64,000 nucleotides of DNA from Bacteroidales bacterium (GCA_016291135.1 JAEFAE010000001.1:62001-126000); one strand, 5' to 3'; counted from the first letter of the stretch, positions 1 to 7,904 are shown. The notes: a model not told the origin generated them from the sequence alone. Numbers and translations: made by a program.

Positions 1-1
1 C

Positions 2-526
2 GACAACCGGGTGACCCTCTCCTATCCCATGGTACGGACCTTCATCCGCCAGCAGTTCGTCGAGAAAGTGCTGCAACACTACGGCAAGCCGGACGTGATT
101 GCCGGCGTGGCCACGGGAGGCATCGCGCAAGGCGCCCTGGTGGCCCAGGAACTCGGCCTGCCTTTCGTCTACGTTCGGTCGGAGAAGAAGTCGCATGGCA
201 TGCAGAACCAGATTGAAGGCGTCGTTGAGCCCGGCCAGTCGGTCGTCGTCATCGAAGACCTGGTATCGACCGGCAAGTCGAGCCTGCTAGCGGTGGATGC
301 CCTCCGCGAGGCGGGTGCCGTCGTCAAGGGCATGGTGGCCATCTTCACCTACCAGCTGCCCACCGCAACGGAAAACTTCGCAGCCAAGGAATGTTCCCTG
401 CACACGCTGACCAACTACGAGACGCTGATCTACAAGGCCATCGAAGAAAAATACATCAGCGAGGAAGACCAGCAATCCCTGCTGGAATGGCGGAAAGACC
501 CGCAGGCGTGGTCGGACCAGCATTAA
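2..526 (+). CDS. pyrE: Orotate phosphoribosyltransferase, 5' end outside window
   Basis: Transfers phosphoribose from PRPP to orotate, giving OMP in cytosolic pyrimidine synthesis. The frame is open to the first base of the window. Reading it from base 2 gives DNRVTLSYPMVRTF, the conserved segment that follows the N-terminal helix of PyrE, so the GTG at base 11 is an internal valine and not the start. The PRPP-binding loop is clear (VVVIEDLVSTGKS, near base 240-285), as is the KSHGMQNQIEG flexible loop region. The visible part is 174 residues against roughly 210 for the family, so about 35-40 residues are missing upstream. It ends 13 bp before the converging birA gene, with no obvious terminator between them. 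Confidence 0.93.
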   Translation, partial: DNRVTLSYPMVRTFIRQQFVEKVLQHYGKPDVIAGVATGGIAQGALVAQELGLPFVYVRSEKKSHGMQNQIEGVVEPGQSVVVIEDLVSTGKSSLLAVDALREAGAVVKGMVAIFTYQLPTATENFAAKECSLHTLTNYETLIYKAIEEKYISEEDQQSLLEWRKDPQAWSDQH

Positions 527-539
527 AGACGGCAGCAGA

Positions 540-1292
540 CTAAAGGAATCGGATTTCCTTGATGTCGTAAACCCCTTCCCGCGTATGCTCATCGACCGTC
601 ATGAGGCGGCCGAAGGGATCGATTCCCGTGATGCACATCCGAACGGGTTCACCTTTTACTTCATAGCGCGCCCACTGCCGATAACGGTACAGCCGGTTCA
701 GGTATTCGTACCCTATACGGTCGGCTCCTTCTTCCATTCGTAGCATCGCCACCCGATGTTGCACCGCGTTCACCAAACGTTCCAGCAACGGCTGCAGTGC
801 CACCTCATGGCCCAGGATCTCCTTCAAGGAGATGGGATGGGAAGGCCAGTCCCGAAACTGCGTCTGGTTCACATTGAGGCCGATGCCCACCACCGACACC
901 CCCATGGCATCGCCATGAATCGTGCTGTTGATGAGGATGCCGCAAAGCTTCCGGTCACCGTAGTAAAGGTCGTTGGGCCATTTCACCGAAAGCTGGGCAT
1001 CGGGCATCGCCATCGACGGCTCACGGAGCAGCACCGTGTCGAGCACGTCAAGCAAGGCCAAAGGAACCGCTTGGGAAAGGGTGAACTGGTCGGCGGCCTT
1101 CATGAAGGACATGTCGACCCCCATGCTGAAGGTGAGGTTCTGCCCTGGAGCGCTCTCCCACGTGTTGTCCGCCATCCCCTTGCCGGCCACCTGCTCCGAC
1201 GCCGACACCACGGTGTCCACCCGTTCCTGCTCTTCAAAGCGGAGGAGATAGGCGTTGGTGGAATCGAGCTTTTCAAAATGGAAAAAACGCAT
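540..1292 (-). CDS. birA: Biotin--[acetyl-CoA-carboxylase] ligase, group I (no DNA-binding domain)
   Basis: Activates biotin with ATP and attaches it to the lysine of biotin carboxyl carrier protein. The 250-residue product begins directly at the catalytic domain (MRFFHFEKLDSTN), so it lacks the N-terminal HTH of E. coli BirA and should not be a repressor. Seen motifs are the biotinyl-AMP loop region GKGMADNTWES, the KWPNDLYY lysine motif, and GIGLNVN. A short C-terminal SH3-like domain follows (about residues 205-250). The frame stays open 20 codons further upstream, but that extension (MQKIFHILLEN...) is low-complexity and lies in the promoter region. The ATG at 1292 matches the normal start of the family. 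Confidence 0.92.
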   Translation of the reverse strand: MRFFHFEKLDSTNAYLLRFEEQERVDTVVSASEQVAGKGMADNTWESAPGQNLTFSMGVDMSFMKAADQFTLSQAVPLALLDVLDTVLLREPSMAMPDAQLSVKWPNDLYYGDRKLCGILINSTIHGDAMGVSVVGIGLNVNQTQFRDWPSHPISLKEILGHEVALQPLLERLVNAVQHRVAMLRMEEGADRIGYEYLNRLYRYRQWARYEVKGEPVRMCITGIDPFGRLMTVDEHTREGVYDIKEIRFL

Positions 1293-1349
1293 GGCAACTT
1301 TTTTGTGCAAAAATAGCAGATTTTCGAGCAGAATATGGAATATTTTTTG

Positions 1350-1357
1350 CATCTTTG
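1350..1357 (+). promoter_or_regulatory. Bacteroidota -7 promoter element for the T9SS cargo/folE pair
   Basis: CATCTTTG matches TAnnTTTG in seven of eight positions. It lies about 50 bases before the ATG at 1407, in the gap between divergent birA and the T9SS cargo gene. Confidence 0.5.
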
Positions 1358-1406
1358 CAGTCTATTATAGACCCTTAAGTATCAAATTTAAAAAAATAAC
1401 ATAACT

Positions 1407-2171
1407 ATGATCAAAAAAACTTTACTATCCATTGCTTTGTGCGGCTTGTTCGGATTCCTTTCCGCTCAATCGCTGCAATTCGGCTACTATGACGAGGAGG
1501 CCGCATTCCATGGCTACGACAACAACCTGCGCGTCATCTGCGACAACGCCCCCACCGAATGGGGTGAGATCGCCATGGAAAAGCTCGGCATCAAGAACCT
1601 CACTGCCAACGACATCAACGTCGTGGTCGAGAAGGAGGAGGTTTCCCTCGTTGAAGGCACGGAGAACTCCTTCTGCTGGGGCAATTGCTACACGCCGATG
1701 GTGTTTGTAAGCGACCCGCCGCTCCTGGTACCCGCTGGGACGGTTTCGGATCCGGGCGAACTTTCGTTCCACCACCAGATCGACCCCACTTTTGAGGGAA
1801 CCGGCATGATCCCCGGCACTTCGGTGGTCAAATACCACGCCTATCCCGCCGGACAACCCGAAGACCGCGCCACCCTCGAGGTCTGGTTTGCCTACCATGC
1901 GGAAAACGTGGTGGAGACGCCCGCCAGCTTCGGCAAGGCCTACCCCAACCCCGCCGTCAACACCGTCCGTTTCGATGTGCAAGGCGGCCATGGCACCATC
2001 AAGGCCGTCCTTTACAACCTGTTGGGTCAGGAAGTGAAGCACCAGATGGCAGACTGTGCCCAAGGCAAGATCGAATTCACCGTGAACGACCTGCAGGACG
2101 GCATCTACTTCTGCAGCTTCTTCGTCAACAACGAGAAGGTGAAGACCGAGAAATTTATCGTGAAACGCTAA
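1407..2171 (+). CDS. Small secreted protein with T9SS C-terminal sorting domain
   Basis: A 254-residue exported protein of unknown function. It has an N-terminal signal peptide (MIKKTLLSIALCGLFGF...SAQ, cleavage near residue 21). The C-terminal ~80 residues have the type IX sorting fold: AYPNPAVNTVRFDV, then YNLLGQEV, then LQDGIYFCSFFVN and a basic end (KFIVKR). The middle (residues 22-165) is not recognised; it has a CWGNC pair of cysteines and a beta-rich look. Known biology of this family: the protein crosses the outer membrane by the Por system and is surface-anchored or released. The stop is only 3 bases before the folE ATG, so the two are probably cotranscribed although no functional link is known. 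Confidence 0.8.
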   Translation: MIKKTLLSIALCGLFGFLSAQSLQFGYYDEEAAFHGYDNNLRVICDNAPTEWGEIAMEKLGIKNLTANDINVVVEKEEVSLVEGTENSFCWGNCYTPMVFVSDPPLLVPAGTVSDPGELSFHHQIDPTFEGTGMIPGTSVVKYHAYPAGQPEDRATLEVWFAYHAENVVETPASFGKAYPNPAVNTVRFDVQGGHGTIKAVLYNLLGQEVKHQMADCAQGKIEFTVNDLQDGIYFCSFFVNNEKVKTEKFIVKR

Positions 2172-2174
2172 GCA

Positions 2175-2765
2175 ATGATCACCGAAGAACAGGCCAAACA
2201 AGCCATCCGTGAGTTGATCGAATACATCGGGGATGACCCAGACCGTGTCGGTTTGCAGGCCACCCCCGATCGTATGTTACGGATGTTCAAAGAGATGTTC
2301 CGGGGCTACGACCCGGAACAGATGCCCGTCATCACCACCTTCCCCAACGGCCAGGACGGCATCATCTACGACAATATGGTCATCGACAACGGACCGTTTT
2401 ACTCCGTGTGCGAGCACCACTGCCGCACCTTCTTTGGGGAATACTGGTTCGCCTACATCCCCAACAAAAAGGGCCGCATCCTGGGGCTCTCCAAGATCGG
2501 CCGCGTGATCGACTACTGCTCCTCGAAGCTGCAGGTGCAGGAACGCTTGGTGCAGGAAGTGGTGGAAGTGCTCACCGAGGCCTTGGGCGAGGAGAACCCG
2601 CCGCGGGGCATGGCCCTGATGATGAAGGGACGCCACATGTGCAAGGAGAGCCGCGGCGCCCGCAAGGAGGGCTACATGATCTCCACCTACCTCACCGGGG
2701 TCTTCAAGTCGGACCTCCGCGTGCGGAACGAGTTCATGTCCTACATCAAAAACTGGAAACCTTAA
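2175..2765 (+). CDS. folE: GTP cyclohydrolase I
   Basis: Converts GTP to 7,8-dihydroneopterin triphosphate, the first step of folate/pterin synthesis; also feeds queuosine synthesis. The 196-residue protein shows the zinc and active-site motif CEHHCRTFFGEYWFAYIP, the GLSKIGRVIDYCSSKLQVQE segment (about residues 105-125), and the second zinc-ligand region RHMCKESRGA (about 153-162). The length is typical of type IA FolE. Its start is 3 bases after the stop of the T9SS cargo gene, implying translational coupling. No tetrahydrofolate-type riboswitch is visible in the leader because the gene is second in its unit. Confidence 0.97.
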   Translation: MITEEQAKQAIRELIEYIGDDPDRVGLQATPDRMLRMFKEMFRGYDPEQMPVITTFPNGQDGIIYDNMVIDNGPFYSVCEHHCRTFFGEYWFAYIPNKKGRILGLSKIGRVIDYCSSKLQVQERLVQEVVEVLTEALGEENPPRGMALMMKGRHMCKESRGARKEGYMISTYLTGVFKSDLRVRNEFMSYIKNWKP

Positions 2766-2778
2766 ACCCAGCACCCCG

Positions 2779-2817
2779 TAGGGGTGCGCTGTTGAAACCA
2801 CCCCGTAGGGGTATCCT
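2779..2817. repeat. Intergenic CCCCGTAGGGG repeat, copy A
   Basis: A 39-base element beginning TAGGGGTGCGCTG and ending CCCCGTAGGGGTATCCT. It recurs exactly at 2886-2924, 107 bases downstream. Each copy contains the near-palindrome ACCCCGTAGGGGT. Between the copies lies related sequence with CACGGGGTTG and CCCCTGG segments. Related sequence also precedes the glycosyltransferase gene at 10652-10710. Small ORFs over this element are artefacts of repeat translation. Confidence 0.85.
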
Positions 2818-2885
2818 GTCGGTAACCACGGGGTTGACCCTCCGGGAAACCCCTGGAACCAATACCATCCGCTTACCTCCCACCA

Positions 2886-2924
2886 TAGGGGTGCGCTGTT
2901 GAAACCACCCCGTAGGGGTATCCT
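2886..2924. repeat. Intergenic CCCCGTAGGGG repeat, copy B
   Basis: Exact second copy of the 39-base element at 2779-2817. It ends 3 bases from the stop codon of the converging phosphatase gene, so the array fills the whole 162-base gap between folE and that gene and may act as the terminator region for both. Confidence 0.85.
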
Positions 2925-2927
2925 TTT

Positions 2928-4496
2928 CTATTGTTTTATGGACCAATTCCCCAACGGCGTATCGTCGAGGGTTCCCTTTTCACGTGCCCATTCAATAAAT
3001 AAGGAGCGGAGGTCTTCCTCACTGTTCCAGATGCGGTGCGAGGCGATCTCGTCTTGCGTCCAGCCGCATCCGTTCACGAAATGGTTGCCGCCACCCATGG
3101 AACGGTACGAGTTGAGCACCACCCGGTAGGTGCTATCGGGCGAGAACGGCCTTCCGTCGGACATCCCCTTGATGACGACCCGCTCGCCGTATGGCTTCGA
3201 GGCATGGATGACATAGTCGATGCCGGCGGCACCGTCGAAGTTATAGATGGTGTTGCGGATCTCGTAGGAATACTCCAGATGGGCCTGCACATCACGCCCG
3301 GTCATCTCCATCACGGCCAAGGAGTTCTCAAAGGGATACCATTTGAAGAAATCGGCCACCGTCAGCATCCCCGGCTCCAACTCGAACCGACGGTTGAGCG
3401 GGGCGGCCAGCGAGAGGTCGGCGGGCATGCCCAGTCCGGCAACGATGTCGAGCTGGCAACGATGGATCTCGTCCACCCAGAGGCAGGATCCCTGGAACAC
3501 GGCCTCGGGCGAGATCTTGACGGGAAGCACGGCCACTTCTTGGTTTTGGTAGGCCTCGGCACGGTCGAGATAGGGCTGGAGCACGGCTTCGAAGCCAGGG
3601 TCGGGTTCCTGCTCGGCCGTCGGAACCAAGCCAATGGTGATCTCAGGCCGTCCCTTCCGTTGGAGGGTCACCTCCGCCTGCGCCAGGTTCGCGCCACGGG
3701 TGCCCGAGTTGAGCACACAAACGGTGTCGCCATTGCAGTTCAACACCTTTTCGGCACGGGCACGATGGTCATGCCCATAAAAAACCAAGTCGAACCCAGG
3801 GACGTTCTGCACGATCCATTTGGTAGCGTTCTCGCGACCCAAGGGCGCGTCTTCGGGAAGGTTCTGCTCCTGAGGTTCCCATCCCGAATGGAAGAGTCCC
3901 ACCATCAGGTCGGGGTGTTCCTTCTCCTGGATCACCTTGACCCAATGCGCCGCAGCGGCCTCCGCCTGCTCGAAGCGCAAGCCCGGCCGCAGCCGATCGG
4001 GCACCCAGGTCACCACATAGGGCGTCAGCAGTCCCAATACGGCGATCTTGAAACCGTCGCGTTCGAGGACCGTATAGGGTTGCCAAAAGGGATCGCCTGT
4101 GGCCTCATCGATGACGTTGGCGCAGACCACCGGCATCCGCATCTCGGAAAACACCCGGTCGAAGACCTCACGTCCCGCCTCAATATCGTGATTGCCCACC
4201 CCTACCACGTCGTAAGGGAAATAGTTAAGGAAGGCCGACACCAGGTTGGGATTCGAGGCATCGCGGTTCGAACCGTATTGGTAAGGCGTGCCTTGCAGGT
4301 TGTCGCCATTGTCCAGAAGGATCAGATGGTCGCCCAGCTTGGTTTTCATCTGCCGGATCAACGCGGCGTCGTTGGCACATTCCTGATAGGCACCATGGGT
4401 GTCGGTGGTTTCCAAAAAGGTAAGGGTGGTTTTTTTCGGGGAGCAGGCAGTAGCCAAGGTCAAAAGAGAAAGGATCATGGGATAAAAAACTTTCAT
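2928..4496 (-). CDS. Lipoprotein 5'-nucleotidase / 2',3'-cyclic phosphodiesterase (UshA-like)
   Basis: Predicted periplasmic metallophosphatase that removes phosphate from nucleotides for salvage. The N-terminus is a lipoprotein signal (MKVFYPMILSLLTLATACS, lipobox LATAC). The calcineurin-like metallophosphatase domain follows: ETTDTHGAY, LDNGDNLQGTP, GVGNHDIEAG, and GHDHRA carry the usual two-metal Asp/His/Asn ligands. The C-terminal 5'-nucleotidase domain (about residues 320-500) has the substrate-stacking region and ends YRVVLNSYRSMGGGNHF. At 522 residues the length fits the UshA/YfkN family. The ATG at 4496 is chosen because it gives a clean signal peptide; the frame extends 11 codons upstream. 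Confidence 0.88.
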   Translation of the reverse strand: MKVFYPMILSLLTLATACSPKKTTLTFLETTDTHGAYQECANDAALIRQMKTKLGDHLILLDNGDNLQGTPYQYGSNRDASNPNLVSAFLNYFPYDVVGVGNHDIEAGREVFDRVFSEMRMPVVCANVIDEATGDPFWQPYTVLERDGFKIAVLGLLTPYVVTWVPDRLRPGLRFEQAEAAAAHWVKVIQEKEHPDLMVGLFHSGWEPQEQNLPEDAPLGRENATKWIVQNVPGFDLVFYGHDHRARAEKVLNCNGDTVCVLNSGTRGANLAQAEVTLQRKGRPEITIGLVPTAEQEPDPGFEAVLQPYLDRAEAYQNQEVAVLPVKISPEAVFQGSCLWVDEIHRCQLDIVAGLGMPADLSLAAPLNRRFELEPGMLTVADFFKWYPFENSLAVMEMTGRDVQAHLEYSYEIRNTIYNFDGAAGIDYVIHASKPYGERVVIKGMSDGRPFSPDSTYRVVLNSYRSMGGGNHFVNGCGWTQDEIASHRIWNSEEDLRSLFIEWAREKGTLDDTPLGNWSIKQ

Positions 4497-4578
4497 GGCG
4501 TATTCCGTTTTAGGGGCGTAAAAATACATCTTTTTGCACTTTTTTGAAAAAAAACATTGCCATGACCCGACAAAATGC

Positions 4579-4586
4579 TATTTTTG
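4579..4586 (+). promoter_or_regulatory. Bacteroidota -7 promoter element for the coiled-coil/zapA unit
   Basis: TATTTTTG is a perfect TAnnTTTG match, 28 bases upstream of the ATG at 4614. Confidence 0.6.
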
Positions 4587-4613
4587 TAGCACAATTCGAA
4601 GTCTGAGAACGAG

Positions 4614-4910
4614 ATGACCGACCTGAGCATCATATTGTCCGAGATAGAGGTCAAAGTGAGGAAACTCCTTGATGCACAGCGCCAACTCATCGAGGAAAAC
4701 AGACGGCTGGCGAGCGAGAACCAAGCGTTTCGCGAAGAACACGAGCGATTGGTCCGGACCAACCAGGAGTTGCACGATAATATAAACAAAACAACAATTG
4801 CTAACGCACTCGGTAACAACGAGGAAGGAATAATAGAAGCAAGAAAGCTCATCAAGGAGTTGATGAAAGAGATTGATCAGTGCGTTTCGATTTTGAACAC
4901 CAAGGAGTAA
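4614..4910 (+). CDS. Small coiled-coil protein upstream of zapA
   Basis: A 98-residue protein without signal peptide or membrane segment. Residues 10-60 form a heptad-rich coiled coil (EIEVKVRKLLDAQRQLIEEN, then a second run around HERLVRTNQEL). A helical tail around residues 75-95 contains cysteine 90. The position directly ahead of zapA (21-base gap) and the ZapB-like size and composition suggest a division-associated coiled coil, but there is no diagnostic motif. The role is therefore inference from context only. Confidence 0.75.
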   Translation: MTDLSIILSEIEVKVRKLLDAQRQLIEENRRLASENQAFREEHERLVRTNQELHDNINKTTIANALGNNEEGIIEARKLIKELMKEIDQCVSILNTKE

Positions 4911-4931
4911 GCCAAATAAAACGCCAGCACC

Positions 4932-5216
4932 ATGGAAGAGATCACCATCAATATTGTCATTGCCGACAGGTCGTACAAGTTGACGGTGGCCCGTGCCGAC
5001 GAGGAAAAGGTGAGGAAGGCCGCGGCCTTGATCAACGACCGGGTAAAGTCCTATTCGAAGCATTACGCCTTCAAGGACGTCCAGGACCTGCTGTCGATGA
5101 CGGCCCTGCAGTTCGCCACCTCCACCGTAAAATACGAATCGGAGCTTGCTTACCGTGATCAACATCTGGAACAACAGCTCAACGATCTGAACGCCCTGTT
5201 GAGCGACCCATTATAG
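4932..5216 (+). CDS. zapA: Cell division protein ZapA
   Basis: ZapA bundles FtsZ protofilaments at midcell. The 94-residue product has the family layout: a beta-hairpin head (EITINIVIADRSYKLTVA), the helix EEKVRKAAALINDRVKSYS, then a long C-terminal coiled-coil helix (about residues 45-92) used for dimerisation. The phrase VQDLLSMTALQFA is typical of Bacteroidota ZapA. It follows the coiled-coil gene by 21 bases and is followed by a structured RNA region and then rny. Confidence 0.9.
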   Translation: MEEITINIVIADRSYKLTVARADEEKVRKAAALINDRVKSYSKHYAFKDVQDLLSMTALQFATSTVKYESELAYRDQHLEQQLNDLNALLSDPL

Positions 5217-5231
5217 TGGTTCTTTGAAAAT

Positions 5232-5432
5232 TTAGATTCTGTCTGTCCGAACGCATCAGGTAAACTCAACATTAAATACAATTCAACCGGTTTACTCGTG
5301 TACTGTAAAAACAGGCCTCATCCCTTCGGGGAGCACTTTGGTGCCAGTGGACGTTTGCGCATCGCGGTGACCACAAGCGTGTCGAACAGGGTTTATTCTT
5401 TTCCCTAAGGGCAGACAGAGTCTTTTTTCTTT
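5232..5432 (+). ncRNA. ssrS: Candidate 6S RNA between zapA and rny
   Basis: The 249 bases between zapA and rny hold no credible ORF but can form one long hairpin. Bases 5235-5248 pair along all 14 positions with 5409-5422 (two G-U), closing the structure. An inner segment GGTAAACTC near 5259 can pair with GTTTACT near 5289. The centre (5310-5400) holds further short hairpins, including CATCCCTTCGGGGAG. The closing stem is followed directly by a T-rich run (TCTTTTTTCTTTTCC), as in an intrinsic terminator. A weak -7 element ends at 5226. A ~190-base rod with a central bubble fits 6S RNA, which titrates RNA polymerase; 6S genes often lie beside zapA. The identity is inferred from structure and position. 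Confidence 0.68.
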
Positions 5433-5465
5433 TCCTCCTGTTCCCGAGTAAAACCACATTTTTCA

Positions 5466-7028
5466 ATGTTATTACTCAACATCACCCTATCCATCATCAT
5501 CCCGATCGCAGCCCTCGTATTGGGTCTGGCCTTGGGCTATTTCATCACTTCCACCTTGCTTAGGAAAGCGGTGACCAAAGAAGCGAACGCCTTCCTTGAA
5601 GAAGCCAAGGAGAAAGCCGAAGTCATCAAAAAAGAACGCATTCTCCAGGCCAAGGAAAAGTTCCTCCAAATGAAAGACGAGCACGAAAAAGCCTGTAACG
5701 AACGCAAACGCGAGCTGCAGAAGACCGAAAACAAGGTCAACCAGCTGCAGCAACAGGCCAACCAAAAGATGGAGGAGATCCAACGCAAGACCAAGGAAAT
5801 CCAGAACCTGCAGCAAAACGTGACGGCCCAGCACGAGGCCCTCAACAAACGCAAGGCCGAACTGGACCAGATTATCGAAGAAGAATCCAAGAAGCTGGAG
5901 ACCATCTCCGGTCTCTCGGCCAAAGACGCCAAGGAACAGCTCATCGAGATCATCAAGGACGACGCCAAGGCCGAAGCCATGGTCTATGTGAAGGAGATCA
6001 CCGAAGACGCCAAGATGAGCGCCAACCAGGTGGCCAAGAAGGTGGTCCTCGAGACCATCCAGCGCACCGCTGCCGAGACGGCCATTGAGAATACCGTCAG
6101 CGTGTTCAACATCGAGAACGACGAGATCAAGGGCCGCATCATCGGCCGTGAAGGCCGTAACATCCGCGCCCTCGAAGCCCTCACGGGTGTGGAGATCATC
6201 ATCGACGACAGCCCCGACGCCATCCTGCTCTCTGGCTTCGACCCGATCCGCCGCGAGATTGCCCGCCTGTCGCTCCAGAAGCTGGTCACCGACGGCCGCA
6301 TCCACCCCGCCCGCATCGAGGAGGTGGTCCACAAAGTCGAGAAACAAGTCGAGCAAGAGATCATCGAGACCGGCAAGCGCACCGTCATCGACCTCGGCAT
6401 CCACAACATGGCTGCCGACCTCATCAAGATGATCGGCCGCATGAAATACCGTTCGTCCTACGGACAGAACCTGCTCCAGCACTCCATCGAAGTGGCCAAG
6501 CTGAGCGCCACCATGGCCGCCGAACTGGGCCTGAACCCCAAGACCGCCAAACGCGCCGGCTTGCTCCACGACCTTGGCAAGGTGGCCGAAAACGAAGAAG
6601 AGCTGCCGCATGCCATCCTGGGTATGAAAGTCGCTGAGAAGTTCAAGGAGAAACCCGACGTGTGCAACGCCATCGGCGCCCACCACGACGAGATCGAGAT
6701 GGACACCCTCATCGCCCCCATCGTCCAGGTGTGCGACGCCATCTCCGGCGCCCGTCCTGGCGCCCGCCGCGAGGTCGTCGAGGCTTACATCCAGCGTCTC
6801 AACAAGCTGGAGGAGATGGCCATGAGCTATCCGGGCGTGGTCAAGACCTACGCCATCCAGGCTGGCCGTGAGTTGCGCGTCATCGTGGGTGCCGACAAGG
6901 TGACCGACCAAGACGCCGACCGCATCGCCTACGATCTCTCGAAGCAGATCCAGAACGAGATGACCTATCCGGGCCAGATCAAGATCACGGTGATCCGCGA
7001 GACCCGTGCGGTGAGCTTCGCCAAATAA
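5466..7028 (+). CDS. rny: Ribonuclease Y
   Basis: Membrane-anchored endoribonuclease that starts mRNA decay. The 520 residues show the full family order: an N-terminal membrane helix (about residues 4-28, [18 protein letters not shown]), a long charged coiled coil (about 35-205), a KH domain with [11 protein letters not shown] (near 228), and an HD domain with [11 protein letters not shown] (near 369) and AHHDEIE (near 402) supplying metal ligands. The length matches the family. It starts 33 bases after the terminator-like T run of the candidate 6S RNA. A strong hairpin terminator follows at 7060-7092. Confidence 0.96.
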   Translation: MLLLNITLSIIIPIAALVLGLALGYFITSTLLRKAVTKEANAFLEEAKEKAEVIKKERILQAKEKFLQMKDEHEKACNERKRELQKTENKVNQLQQQANQKMEEIQRKTKEIQNLQQNVTAQHEALNKRKAELDQIIEEESKKLETISGLSAKDAKEQLIEIIKDDAKAEAMVYVKEITEDAKMSANQVAKKVVLETIQRTAAETAIENTVSVFNIENDEIKGRIIGREGRNIRALEALTGVEIIIDDSPDAILLSGFDPIRREIARLSLQKLVTDGRIHPARIEEVVHKVEKQVEQEIIETGKRTVIDLGIHNMAADLIKMIGRMKYRSSYGQNLLQHSIEVAKLSATMAAELGLNPKTAKRAGLLHDLGKVAENEEELPHAILGMKVAEKFKEKPDVCNAIGAHHDEIEMDTLIAPIVQVCDAISGARPGARREVVEAYIQRLNKLEEMAMSYPGVVKTYAIQAGRELRVIVGADKVTDQDADRIAYDLSKQIQNEMTYPGQIKITVIRETRAVSFAK

Positions 7029-7059
7029 GGAATAGAACGACAGAATTCCTATTGATGGA

Positions 7060-7092
7060 AAATGCCACCCTCCACGGGGTGGCATTTTTTTC
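7060..7092. terminator. Intrinsic terminator after rny
   Basis: AATGCCACCC and GGGGTGGCATT form a near-perfect stem with a short loop, followed by TTTTTT. A-run and T-run on both sides could make it work for rny and for the converging XRE regulator unit. Confidence 0.85.
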
Positions 7093-7096
7093 TCCA

Positions 7097-7297
7097 TCAA
7101 TCATCCTCTTCCAACATAAAGAGTTCCTCGACGCTTTTCCCGAATACCTGCGCCATCTTCAAAGCCAACACCGTGGAGGGCACATACCTTCCTGTCTCTA
7201 TGGCATTTATCGACTGACGACTTACGCCAATACGTTGCGCCAAATCCTCTTGTGTGAGGTCCATTTCAGCGCGGGCCACTTTCAAACGGTTCTTCAT
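7097..7297 (-). CDS. Small XRE-family HTH regulator
   Basis: A 66-residue stand-alone helix-turn-helix protein. The HTH is textbook: LKVARAEMDLTQEDLAQRIG, then VSRQSINAIETGRYVPST, with a short acidic C-terminal helix (FMLEEDD). It overlaps the upstream membrane-protein gene by ATGA, so the two are translationally coupled. Such XRE plus small membrane protein pairs are common and usually autoregulated. A perfect 16-base palindrome at the promoter of the pair (7805-7820) is the likely operator. The regulated process is unknown. Confidence 0.9.
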   Translation of the reverse strand: MKNRLKVARAEMDLTQEDLAQRIGVSRQSINAIETGRYVPSTVLALKMAQVFGKSVEELFMLEEDD

Positions 7298-7749
7298 TGT
7301 GCGCCTCCTTTGTTAAAACGGTACAACGCAATTTTGAACTTGATGATAAACAAGATGAGGAAGACGAAAAACACCAGATACGGCACATAGATATAGGTGA
7401 TTCCATAAATGAGCAAAGTGGCGATGATAAACAGCGTCGCCGTGACGTAGGTAGACCAAATGAGGCTTTGGGCACGGAGATAATGCACAAACTCATCCTC
7501 AACTTTTTCTTTCGAAAAGCCAATAAACAATAATCCAATCGTCAACAAAGGCATAGCGATGGACAGGATATTCGTGTTAGCCATCCGAAAGAAGCCTCCT
7601 TCGTTGTCATCATCGAAAAGGACATCTAAATACAAGGCAGGCATTTTGATATCCAATTCATTAATACAAATATACCCAACCACTGCCGCAATCGACAATA
7701 CCCATCCCATCACTTTGAACCAATGAGGAAACAAATAGTTTTTTTTCAT
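7294..7749 (-). CDS. Small multi-pass membrane protein paired with XRE regulator
   Basis: A 151-residue protein with four hydrophobic segments: about residues 10-26 (FKVMGWVLSIAAVVGYI), 56-76 (ILSIAMPLLTIGLLFIGF), 93-115 (STYVTATLFIIATLLIYGI) and 118-138 (YVPYLVFFVFLILFIIKF). No catalytic motif is visible and the function is not recognised. The ATG at 7749 is preferred over in-frame upstream codons because the latter would run through the promoter. It is the first gene of the unit and overlaps the regulator gene by 4 bases. Confidence 0.8.
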   Translation of the reverse strand: MKKNYLFPHWFKVMGWVLSIAAVVGYICINELDIKMPALYLDVLFDDDNEGGFFRMANTNILSIAMPLLTIGLLFIGFSKEKVEDEFVHYLRAQSLIWSTYVTATLFIIATLLIYGITYIYVPYLVFFVFLILFIIKFKIALYRFNKGGAQ

Positions 7750-7778
7750 AGTGCTTTGTTTTTTAAGGTTTGACACCG

Positions 7779-7786
7779 CAAAAGTA
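7779..7786 (-). promoter_or_regulatory. Bacteroidota -7 element for the membrane protein/XRE pair
   Basis: On the minus strand this reads TACTTTTG, a perfect TAnnTTTG match, 30 bases before the ATG at 7749. Confidence 0.6.
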
Positions 7787-7804
7787 AAGTAAACTTTCCA
7801 AATA

Positions 7805-7820
7805 GACAAATTAATTTGTC
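7805..7820. promoter_or_regulatory. Perfect 16-base palindrome, probable XRE operator
   Basis: GACAAATTAATTTGTC equals its own reverse complement. It begins 18 bases upstream of the minus-strand -7 element, where the -33 element should sit, and lies about 47 bases upstream of the -7 element of the divergent OPT transporter gene. Binding there by the XRE protein would repress its own unit and could also touch the transporter promoter. Confidence 0.6.
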
Positions 7821-7867
7821 ATTATTTTAAAAATCACTTGTAGGTTTTTTTCAAGCAACATTTTTGT

Positions 7868-7875
7868 TATCTTTG
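7868..7875 (+). promoter_or_regulatory. Bacteroidota -7 element for the OPT transporter
   Basis: TATCTTTG is a perfect TAnnTTTG match, 29 bases upstream of the ATG at 7905. Confidence 0.6.
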
Positions 7876-7904
7876 CTCACTTTGAAAATCAACACTTCAT
7901 CCTA

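Noticed and set aside
2746-3129. Small frames over the GTAGGGG repeats (e.g. minus 2746-2946 and plus 2899-3129)
   Set aside because: Their peptides are direct translations of the intergenic repeat and change identity with frame; no start context or conservation signal.
5487-7100. Long minus-strand frame opposite rny
   Set aside because: Antisense to an unmistakable RNase Y with KH and HD motifs; the frame has no recognisable domain.
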